Shown: positions 23,639 to 34,700 of the stretch, piece by piece
Layout: each line of letters opens with the position of its first letter
Numbering within the stretch: the stretch's first letter is position 1
DNA from: Apostichopus japonicus
Taxonomy: Eukaryota; Echinodermata; Holothuroidea; Aspidochirotida; Stichopodidae
Direction: 5' to 3'
DNA length: 64,000 nucleotides
Assembly (NCBI RefSeq): GCF_037975245.1
Contig: NC_092563.1
Span: 12,946,001 to 13,010,000, forward strand
The notes under the pieces: model-generated
The model's input: the letters and a program-made list of their open reading frames with translations, nothing else
The model's database searches: none
What the model was told of the DNA's origin: nothing
Program-made: the position numbers and the translations under genes

Positions 23639-26440
23639 GACATCAATCGTTTTCAGAATGAAAATAGAAAACTAACGACGTCGGTAGCACTAAAAAAATA
23701 ACACACTGTGTAATTGTATGCTTTACTGTGTATATGAATTCCAGAGGAAGACGGTGTTATTATTGAGCTGGTTGAACCTTGCCTGCGTAGCGGGATTCTG
23801 TTCAACGTATGTTACATTCCTTCCTGAAATGTGAAAATAACATAAAGTGCACTACGCAGTGGATTAGAAGTCAACTTATTGGTCATATGCACAGTGGTCA
23901 TATGATGTAAACAGAAAAATTTTGAAGTTTGGCTATAGTGTATACATAAGTGTAAATCGGCTAACTTTTTCGACGAGTTTCGGAAACTCACCGTTCCAGT
24001 CATTGAGGAGAGGCGAGGTGGAGTGGGAATTGCAAATTTCTCCCTACCGATTTAGGTAGGAGGCTGACGTCTTATGGAAGGGCCAGAGGCGAAGAAAGGA
24101 TTTAACAAAAAGACGGGAATGACCTGGGTCACTGAAGCCGCCTCTTATATACCTGTAGGGAGTCCTTCCCGGAGGAAAAACTTAAGACGTCAAATGGTGC
24201 ATTCAAAGGCATAATTAGACTATAAAAGGGCTACTTGTACCTTCAAACGCAACCTTTTTTTCTGAAAATCCTAAACTCAAAATCCCCGACTGATTTAGAA
24301 AGTCATGAGTCCTGAACCATTTATTATGGGAGGTCTAGATGGGAATGGGTGCTGCCTGGGGTCATTGAAACCAACTCCCATGTTCGAAGGTATGGGGTTA
24401 CTCTCCCAGGGAAAAAAAAAACCTTGATGTCAAATGGTGCATTCTGAGGCATATACTTGAGGTCTATACATACATATATATAATTTTAAACTAAGGGTGT
24501 GATAAGAAATTAAAGTAAATTACCCCCACCCCATCACCCCTGGCAGACTGATTTAGGTATAAGTCTGCAGCTTTATAGGAGTACCAGAGGCGAGTTAATA
24601 CTTTGTGTGGGGTTGAAAAAGGAGGGATTATAGTAGTGGTCCTAATCTCCCCTGGCTGAATGCAAAGAAATCCCCGGATTGAACCATTTTCCCACGATTG
24701 ACTTCGCGCATAAAACTAGCGTAGAGCAGGCTATACAACTATATAACAATCAGTAATACACATTTTCCAAAAGGTTTAACATTAATTCGGGAATTTGCTT
24801 TACAAGAATTTTACTGAGAGTGAGTTGACCTATGATTTTTGCACATTGTCATCGATTTTATTGTTGGAAAGTAAAGAAATTAAAACTTAAATACAGATGA
24901 CGCCAACTTCAGAAGCATTCAAGATGCATCATGATGTATCAGTATATCTTGTAAATCCGCTGCTGAAAGTGCAACATTGGTGATAACATTTGTTATGTTC
25001 GGAATTTAATGTATCATTTCTACTTTCCGCTCTCCTATGCTCTGATGGCTTTGAAAAGTGGCAAAGCAAGTGTGTAAGACACACGCGTAGCCAAGCCGGG
25101 GCACAGGGTTACCCCCCATAGAGACTACTGCCCCCCCCCCCCCCCAATCTGAGTCGATCATCATTGTGTGTTCAAGAACTAAAAAATGAATGCAAGTTCG
25201 GACAAGAGTTTAAAACCCATCCTCAAATTGTTGATGCAGCTTATTTAATCTCTGGTGCCCCTCCATTTCGGAAATCTTGGCTTCCTGTCTGGTGTAAGAC
25301 AATAAAGCAATTAACATCGATGTACGTAATCTGTTCGAGGCTACCGTAGTAATCCCGTCCAAATAATCTGCTTGTTGTACATGGAATGGTCATACCATAT
25401 TGATGAATAGCGCCACGAAATTCATCACATATTTTTACGTCCAATTTGCCTGGACATCTGATCGTTGCAGAAAAGAACTCGTGCCAGAAATAATTAAACT
25501 AACGACATTTTAAGGCACATTTTAGGGAAAGTGTAAAGTTTTAGAACAAATCATATACGGTTTTATTTTCTCCCTATAGTTGTTATGGTTGAGATCACAA
25601 GATCTATAAAGGTGCCTTGATTTCTTTGTGTCCTCACAGTTTGTTTAGCTAGACTATAGTGACAGCTGAGGTTCGCAAATGTTCGCCAAATCTGCAAGTT
25701 TATGAATACATTCTCATGATTGGCCTCTTTCCAAAGCGGTTCTTTGTTCATTCTAATTTGCACGGGTCCTTTCTCTGTTTTCAATATGAAAACTTTCTAG
25801 CCAGTGGCATACTAAGAAAATAAACCATATTATTTACAACAGATCTAAAACTAGTGCCTTCTTTCCAGAGGAAACTATTGTCCTGAACTTTGACCCTTGG
25901 TGGTAGTTCTTCACCTCACCCCCCCCCCCCGCCTCTCCCATACTTCCCTGATGATTACACGTGGAGACATGCCAAAGTAATCGCTTCGTCATCACCAAAG
26001 GTTAGCACCTGTAATGTGTCTTTAAAGGAGGGTGCCAATCTGAGGGTCTTTCCATGTATTACTGGTTTTATGTTTCAAGCTGTGTCAAATGCCCACGGTT
26101 GGGAATACCTCATTCACGAGAACATCCGATTCACTAAGTATCATACAATAATATCGTATCATAATAATATTAACTATATAATATGAAACATCCACGATAA
26201 TATTATTGCATGTATTACTACATGATAAAATGATATATGATAATAAAGCATGTGTTAGCTGTCCAGAAACAAATATTTTGGTAAAAAAAAAATCACTGCT
26301 AAATGGTAGTTAAGGAAACTGGACGTCTTGTTATTCTTCACTTTAATAGTGCACCATATTTTCTATGTGAATTACCGACTGTGAAATTATTCAGTGGTCT
26401 GGGTTGCCATGAATGAACCTTGCTTTTCTATAGTGGTAAG

Positions 26441-26577
26441 CATAGGCGTAGGAGGCGGGGAGCTGGGGTCTGCAGCCCCCCCCCCCAACCAAATATTTTT
26501 GTGAAACTTCGGGTAATATGCTGAGATTTTTTTTACAGCCCCCCCCCCCCAAATCAAATTGGGCTCCTACCCCTATG
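26441..26577. mobile_element. Short hAT-like inverted-terminal element (137 bp)
   Basis: The left end CATAGGCGTAGGAG and the right end ctcctacccctatg are inverted copies with one mismatch. Two poly-C runs lie inside. The flanking 8 bp (gtggtaag / gtagtagc) agree at only 5 of 8 positions, so the boundaries are approximate. Confidence 0.5.
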
Positions 26578-26840
26578 GTAGTAGCAATCACAGCTTAGGT
26601 TTAAAAGTTCCCGTGACGGTATATAAATCAGGCCGCGGAACATATTTAATCGGGGACGAGACATCAAATCTGGGGACTCCCAGTTGCCATTGAAAATGGG
26701 GGAAATTTTGTTCAAAGGATTTATCCCATTACTTAGGACAGTAGGATGGCAATCTGCACTTTGTAAATTGATCTGTAAACAGTTAAAGTATTATATTTGA
26801 ATAATTTATCCACAGAGGAAAATAATGAGATGGGGTTTTC

Positions 26841-27350
26841 TACGGAAGACTATTGCGGCCATGGCAAAAAAAAAACACGGATATATATACAAGACAAAAT
26901 TTTTACTACGAAAAACAAAATTTTTACTACGAAAAACAAAATTTTTACTACGAAAAACAAAAATTTTTACTACGAAAAACAAAAATTTTACTACGAAAAA
27001 CAAAAATTTTACTACGAAAAACAAAATTTTTACTACGAAAAACAAAAAATTTTACTACGAAAACAAAATTTTTACTACGAAAACAAAAATTTTATGTAGT
27101 CACACATTCACAAACATTGACTGTGCAGGTGCAAGCAGACTTTCGATGTGCGTTTTGAATGTCTCGAAATGGATCGAGATCGCCTTATTCGGCAATATTT
27201 CAGCATGGGGTTACCCTATGCTAAAATTTGTTTTTCGTAGTAAAAATTTTGTTTTTCGTATTAAAAATTTTTTTTCGTAGTAAAAATTTCGTCTTGTATA
27301 TATATCCGTGTTTTTTTTTTTTTTTTTTTTTGCCGCATTAGTCTTCCGTA
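26841..27350. mobile_element. Foldback element with tandem-repeat arms (510 bp)
   Basis: The termini are inverted 19-mers differing at one base (TACGGAAGACTATTGCGGC left; TACGGAAGACTAATGCGGC right, inverted). An A-run/T-run and 'cacggatatatatacaagac' follow in both arms. The left arm then has nine copies of a roughly 20-bp unit, AAAATTTTTACTACGAAAAA, and the right arm has about three in inverse orientation. The flanks share gttttc (26835-26840 and 27351-27356), a probable 6-bp target-site duplication. Overlapping lysine-rich open frames here come from the tandem unit and are not genes. Confidence 0.8.
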
Positions 27351-27829
27351 GTTTTCAGATAACAATGTGGAAAATACTTATATCGTCTACGTCTGGAATA
27401 TCCATGTAAGAGTCAATGCGAGATATATTAAAAAATCTAGCAAGTTTGCACTACGTATTTGGTCAGGTGTTAATAGAGTAACATACTGTAATGTCGCAAT
27501 TAAGGGTCAGAACGGATAAAATCACACCAATATAGGCAGAAATTTACTGTTGGCAGATGTTGTCGGTCAGTCTTGCAAAAGAAAAGCTGACACACGAAAT
27601 AGGCATTAATTGAGGTAAGTTTTCAAGATAGTGAAAACACAATTACCCCAGGTACGCTTACTTGTATGCAACTTAAAAGTGGGTCTAGTTCCACGAAACT
27701 CCACACACCCCCGCTGCAATCTACCCCAAATCAATCACAACGTTAGGCTTGCGTTATAACATTATAACAATGTAGAAACACAATAATTTTTATGAGTGCA
27801 CATTTATTGCAGTACGTTTGACATTAAGG

Positions 27830-28203
27830 GAGACAGTAGGCCTAAATAATCTTGAAACAGCTAAAAAATTCAGTTTGAAACATACCAATTAGCCAGCACC
27901 TAACAATTACTTCAGTTATCTTTCCATATAAATCTACAGAGGTAAATGTCAAAAGCACAGCACTCAAGCGTATTCTCACACAAAAACTTTCCCTGTGGTT
28001 TCTATCCGTAAATTACACCAAAACCCTGCAACTACGTAACATGTTTTTCCTCAAATCATTTTTGCGCAGAAAACCAATTACCGCATTCACTCCACTCCGT
28101 TAATCATTCTATCTCTTCTCACCACCGTCCTTCATTGTCATTCGCGAAAGATAATTAACCCTGTACAAAGTCAATTGTCATTCATTTTAGTTTGTCCCTA
28201 AAG
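27830..28203. mobile_element. Second, inverted copy of the Harbinger-like arm
   Basis: The minus strand of this segment matches 22022-22380 closely. In order they share 'actaaaatgaatgacaattg', 'tgtacagggttaatta', 'ggtggtgagaagagatag', 'ttggttttctgcgcaaaa' and 'ttaggtgctggctaattgg'. It lacks two of the gaatgaca repeats and the far part of the 839-bp element. The outer ends resemble 'agggagacagta' and 'agggacaaacta', so it may be a short independently mobilised derivative. The boundaries are approximate. Confidence 0.7.
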
Positions 28204-28703
28204 TTCTATTAATGTGATGGAATTGATGTGTTGCACTTCAAATTACAATGATGAAGTCACGTACCTCCCTCTCCTTAAAAAGGGGGGGGGGGTATAGAAC
28301 ATGAAGCAGTAAAATAATGTTATTGCTGGAAGAATTAGGTGTCTTTATGGACACTTGTTATGAAGCATTATAGATGCCAGAAGTGTGTGATTTGTTAATC
28401 CATTTTTTGTTTTCTCTAGTTTTTAGAATTCATACATGTAAACTTCAAAGATATTTCAGTCATTTCTATAGACAAACAAAGTCAATATGGGATATCATGT
28501 CTAACGATGGTAAACTGATGATACACTGGTTAACCATAATTATGAGTGCATCATAATTATGAGTGCAGTCATTTAGAAACAGTAATTGAGGGTCCGAATA
28601 CTCAGGAAAGATGTAATATTTTTTGTCTCTTTTATGTAACACCAAACATGCTAATTTCATAAATTATACTTTAATAATTGAAATATTTCCCTTTCACCTA
28701 CAG

Positions 28704-31700
28704 CTCAATGTTACAAGTCACTGGGCAAGATGTTTGAACAATTTAAGGAGAAGTTCCAAGCTGTTCAGCAGGATTTGAGTGATGGGTACTCAGTTTTTTC
28801 CTTCTTCTTCTTCTTTTCAAGTTTTAGTTTCTTTATTAAGCAACTGAACGCCTTTTATACTTTTCATGCCTTTATTCATCAAACAATGTACAATGCAAAC
28901 TGCAGTTGAGTCCGGGATAATCCATCCAGTATCACATACAAAAATTTGTGTGAAATAGTCAATTTGCTGTATATTACAAGTCCAAAGATACAGTTCAGCA
29001 GGATTTTCTGGTACATAGAAACCATAGTATTTGATAAGAGACAAAATTCAGGGTCTTCAAAACTTCTACACATAAGTTAAAAAGTAAATTATTTACTTAC
29101 ATTACCTACAAAATTTCTTAGTCAAATATTTTGGTTGTATCAACATTCCTGTTGCAGTAATCAACAATGTTGTCACTACCTTCATCACTGTAAATGATCA
29201 ACCGAGGAACACTTTTAGCTTTTCTTATGCCCAAAAACACAATATAATCAGCTCCTTCAAGTGTATATGACAGTACTTCCCACTTACTGTAGTACAAGTA
29301 AGACTGGACCTGTACCACAGTATTTCATGAACAAAAGGACACTAGATGCTTCATTTTGTTAAAAATATATTGGTGTCCACCAAACTTACAGTATAGGCAT
29401 CAAAATACAAATTTGAAAATAAATGGTGACCTCAATGTAACAAATCCTGTAAAATGTAGGATCTGGCTTATTAGATATATGAAAGGTGGAACCCCTACTT
29501 TTATGTCAAGATATGAGGATTTTTTAACATTTATTTGTAGTAATTTAATGAGCCTTCAATGCAGGATACAATGTATAGGTTTGACTTTCATATATTTTTT
29601 TTGTAGTAGCTATCTCTCACTTCCAATAGTGCAAATATCTGAAGTATAGCTGAGAAATTTCATCCAAGTTTTCTTGCCTTTTGACAACATGTACTGATAC
29701 CATAAGGTTGTGGAATGTTTTTTCAGTGATTCGTGGATTTGAGGTTTCCAGATGTCCTACAGTTATAGTTCAACTTGGAAACACATCTCTTTCTCATTTG
29801 AAGAAAATGGGATTTATATCAGCAGTTAAAGCAGTTATATCTTAAATAACCCACAGCTGTTCTTTTCAAACATGAATTCCTGCTTGTTTTTTTTAGGATC
29901 AAAAGCCTTAGTGTGAAGGCACAGAAGGCTAGCAAGACAAATAGGTAAGTGGTGCGTGTGGTGTTATATTTGCTTTGTTCTCAACTTAAAACAGAAAAGG
30001 CGAGTACTTCAAGACGTTAAAAAATGATGAGAATTTGAGGAATTTTATCCAGTGTATAACATTTCATCTGTGTCATCTTTAGAACTAAGAATTTGGAGCT
30101 TCTTTTTTCTTTATACCACCAATGATCTGGAAACCGATCATGGATGCTCATGGTATAGACCAGTGGTTCTCAGGGTACACGGGAGTAGGGGGGCGTTGGC
30201 ACTGATTTGGGGTTCCCTGGCGATAACGAAACATAACTGCATTTAGGGCACAATAAGGCATCCAGGGGATCTGGAAACAAAAAAATAAATTTTGTGACCC
30301 AAAATAATCCAAAAATGGTATTAGAAATTCAATAACTCCACCCCTAGGTCCAGTTTCTTTTGCGTTTGGATTATTTTGTGTGTAAAAGTAAGTTGGCCTG
30401 ACGTTTTGATCCTAGCAGGATCTTCTTCAGAGGCTAAATGACAAGTACAGTAACAGAAGAATTGATGTGATTGATGAAGGTGAGCAGGCTATCCTCATCA
30501 CTGGTCCAAACGAAGATGTCATCAGTGTAGCGCCACCAAATGAGGGGATGGCAGGGAGCTGTACTGAGCATGCGTTCTTCAAGGCTAGACATAAACAGGC
30601 ATGCAAAGGAAGGAGCCATCCTGGTTCCCATGGCAGTCCCGTGTCTTTGAAGGTAATGCTTGTCCATGAACGTGAAGTTGTTTTTGGTGAGAACCTGTTG
30701 AATGAGAACTTTGATGTCAGAGATTGGTGGACAAGGGTGGACCTTCTTAGCCTGCTCACCTTCATCAATCACATCAATTCTTTCCACAGCACCATCAAAT
30801 TCACCTCTGATTACTCTCACCAACAGGTTAACTTTCTCGATGTGACTGTTCGCAAGGAACATGCTTCTCTCTCTACAGACTTATACACCAAGCCCACAGA
30901 CACACCAGTATCTCCATTCTTCAAGCTGCCTACAGTCAAGCACTTCGTCTTCATCGCATTTGCTCTAACAACTCCTCTTTCATTCGCCATACAGATGCTT
31001 TGGAAAAACACCTTACTGCCAGGGGCCATAGTGCCAGAAGGGTGCGTGAAGCCATTCAGGGAATCCACTCCCAGTCCAGATCATCTACTTTGGCAGTGAA
31101 AGACAAAAAGGGACGAGATTGCGACAACAAGCTGCCCCTGGTTGTTACTTTCCACCCAAATCTTCCTCCTCTTCAGAAAATCACCTCTAACAACCACAAC
31201 ATTCTCCTCACTTCAGATAGACTCCAACGAGCCGTCCCTGAAAAACCCATCATCGCCTACAGACGATCAAGCAACCTACGAGACCTTCTTGTGCGTGCTG
31301 CTGTTCCACCTCTAACTTCCAACCCTTCACCCATTCAGCATGGTACTTTCAAATGTGATCGTCTGCAGCCACCACATTGTTGAATCCAATTCCATCACCA
31401 GCCACAGCATGCAACTCACACACAAGACTAAGGGTCACATCACTTGCACTTCCACCAATGTCATCTATCTGATATCTTGTAGAGTTTGCGGCATCCAGTA
31501 TGTTGGCGAAACCAAAACCACTCTCAAGAAGCGATTCTATGGTCACAGATCCACAGTCAACACCATGAAGACTGAGACCCCAGTTGGAGAACATTTTAAC
31601 CTTCCCAACCATACCATTAACGACATGTCCTTACAGGGGATTGAATCCTTAGGTAGCCGCCCTGACCTAGTACGAATCAGCAGAGAGAGTCTCTGGATGC

Positions 31701-34700
31701 AACGCCTTTGCACCATTCAACCTCATGCGCTGAACATTCAGGAAGGACATGACTAACTTTTCTTCTGTCCCCCACTCCTTCTCCCCTTGTTCCCTCCCCC
31801 CCCCCCTTTCATTCATCCTCCCACAGCTCTCTTCCCCTCCTTTTTTCTCCACACCTTTCTCTCTTTGTCCCTCTCCAGTTTATTCCCTACCTCTCCTCTT
31901 TCCCTGTTGCTTTCTTCTCACCATCCATTTTCTACTTATAATCCCCTTTCATCTTTCTCATTGTGTTCACCGTGCTCATTAACCTGTCTGTTTTCTGTGC
32001 GTGTTTTTGTCCCTTCTGTTACTGTCATTAAGCCTCTGAAGAAGATCCTGCTAGGATCGAAACGTCAGGCCAACTTACTTTTACACATTCTATTACACAG
32101 GCCCTCTAGTGGATAAGCAGTTTGCTAACAGTTTTATTTTATTTGGATTATATTGTAGCAGAGATATCTCTTGTAACTTATAAGTGCATAGCGCCACCAT
32201 TTTAGCCTGTCATTTGGGGTATTTCCTGAGCTGGTCATTGATTGCGAAGTCAACGCAGCTTGCCTTCTGCAGGTTTTTGTTGTTCTTGCAAACAGAAAAA
32301 GAAAAAGTATTGTTGAGAGAAAATTCATCATCTTGTAGGGAATGTACAGTAGGCTATTTTTTAATTCCTATATGCATATCTTCGGACAATCTGATTGCTC
32401 GGTTGAGCGGCCCACTATGATTGGTGGTTTATTGGGAGTGTGAGTGGTGGGGCCAGTACACATGAGTGTAACCAATATTGTCATGTGTTTGTTCTGTAAA
32501 TAGGAACCAAAGCCATTAGAGAAGATAGTTTAGTCTCATATATGGCATCCATTCATTATCGGTAATGAATGAATAGTGGATCGCAATTAAGTATGTTTGC
32601 TTTTTGCAGCTTTCAAATCATAATCTATGATCACATTAACAAAAAGAGTTTGGTCTAACAACACTGTTAGTCATCATCTAAGACAACTGGAAAACTCTTA
32701 AAAAAATAAAAGAGGCTGCAACTTATCAATTAGCACCTCATTCAGACTTATTCTGTGTCAAATAAAACAAATATGTTTTAGTCCAAGTCCTGATACACAT
32801 GAACAGGACTTCACTACTTCCATCTCAATTGTATGGAATACCAGTTAAAAATACATTATTCACCATTTCTATTTTTTTTTCTATAGGAATTCAGAGAATT
32901 TATCTTCAAAACACGACAAGTAAGTTTTATCTTTTTGTTATATTTTTGTAATCAGTTTAAAATATATATTTGAAATTTGGAGAGGCTCTCCAGGGACAGA
33001 TTGGAATAAAAACTTTGAGTAGCAATAGGTTATTACTGTACATTAAATTCATGTGTTTATTGCATGTATCAACATGAAGATCCCATAATAGAAGTTACTT
33101 TAATAAGTTACATAATAAAGGGAGTACGTATTAAACACCATAGCACTGTTCTTGATATCTATGTACAGCTAATCTCTGTGTTCATGACTTTTGTTTTAAA
33201 CTCACATTGATATTTCATTACAGTTTACCGAATCTGAGGGAAGGTTTACACATATCCGCTGGTGCTGACCTGCTAGATCAGTAAGTTAATAATAACTGCA
33301 CAGGCAGTTCTATACATGTATGTCTATTTTATCTTTGTTTTAAGTGTGATTTCTGGATGAATTAAGGTATAATAAATCTGTGTGACTTCTGGATGTATTT
33401 AGGTGTGATTAAGGTATGATAAATCTCAGTGATTTCTGGATATATTAAGGTATGATAAATCTCCTGATACATAAAGAGATATCAAGTTGGCTTAGAATGC
33501 AGATTATTTGGTGCAATTCCAGCTTCAGAGATCACTCTATAAAGAAGCATACACTATCATGACAGTGTTAAAGGGCTGCAGATTTTCAATGTATCTGTAA
33601 TGTATAGGCTTGGTAACTTAAATCACTAATCAACCACCAGGGCAAGATCCACTAACCTTACCCTCTACCTGAAGCTACTGTGATTGCAATCCCATAATAT
33701 CACATTAGTGGCATAACTAAACTAAAGCCGATTTCTAAGTTTACTGTTTGCAAGAGTAATGTGTAAACTGGATGTAAAAGATTCCTGTAATATTTTTTAA
33801 TATTTTTCTTCTTTACATAGTTTCCAAGGAACCTGGACAAACATTCATGAGGCCATAGAAGACTGCGCCAACAGAGCAACAGTAATTATTATTCATTCTT
33901 AGATGTATCAAAGTTATAAAATTAATTATTATTCATTCCTTGATGTATCAAAGTTATAAAATTTTACTCCTTACCTGACAAGGACCAATCTGACATGTGT
34001 CTTCATTTAAAGGTGACGTCATCATCAGTTATCCTTGACTTGAGTCTTGTCATTAACTATACTCAAGTCAAGAAAACACTTAAGTCACTGTACCATCTCT
34101 GTGGGGAGAAACAGCATAGATCTGTTTGACTCTGTTCATCCTGAATTGGTGACTCGAGTCTTGGCTTATTATAAACACTGCATGTATGTTTATATATTTG
34201 CATGTAACTATTAAAACTTTTTAAGATTTAAGGACTGGGAAAGTAATAATTTGTACAGGAAGATGTCACGTTAAAGTTGCAGTGGGTTGTGAATTTGTGA
34301 CACTCAGACAAAGCCATGTAATATTCCCGCATACTGTTAAAGTTGCAGTGGGTTGTGAATTTGTGACACTCAGACAAAGCCATGTAATATTCCCGCATAC
34401 TGTAATGGGTGATCCAAAAAGTTTAACTAAGAGATCTACGAATTTTGAGTTCCTCAAGTTTGATGTACTGTGTGCTTCACTTGCAACTCTTATGTTTAAT
34501 TTCATCATTCCTGGTGCAAGTTTTGAGTAATAAAGCAGACTGGTGATATTTTGTGAATGCATCTGGCAACAGAGTGATTGACATAATCATTGCAATTGAG
34601 TGGAAAAGGTTTTTGTTTTTCTTCACAATATTTCAATCATTGTGCGAAGAAAAAGTAGTATTTCTAACAATAGATTGCATTTTGATAAAATAATAGATAC

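Larger units (their letters stand above)
23639..28703. other. Divergent intergenic region between BLOC1S4 and DTNBP1
   Basis: This should hold the BLOC1S4 promoter and a DTNBP1 promoter with its untranslated first exon, since the first recognised DTNBP1 exon opens with a splice acceptor. Neither promoter could be placed by motif. Between about 23.1 and 24.7 kb are several degenerate copies of a repeat containing 'gcattctgaggcata' (near 23192, 24190 and 24435), with 'gatttaggta' and 'ccagaggcga' blocks. A poly-C run lies near 25130. Confidence 0.45.

Noticed and set aside
26797-27280. Overlapping lysine/tyrosine-rich open frames of 79-151 codons in several frames
   Set aside because: They arise from the roughly 20-bp tandem unit of the foldback element. 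Being open in both strands and several frames is a low-complexity artefact.
30467-31099. 210-codon plus-strand frame as a gene
   Set aside because: Its first half is the antisense of Penelope reverse transcriptase and its second half mixes frames of the same element.
31749-32116. Serine/proline-rich frames of 77-109 codons
   Set aside because: They come from the pyrimidine-rich 3' part of the Penelope-like element.
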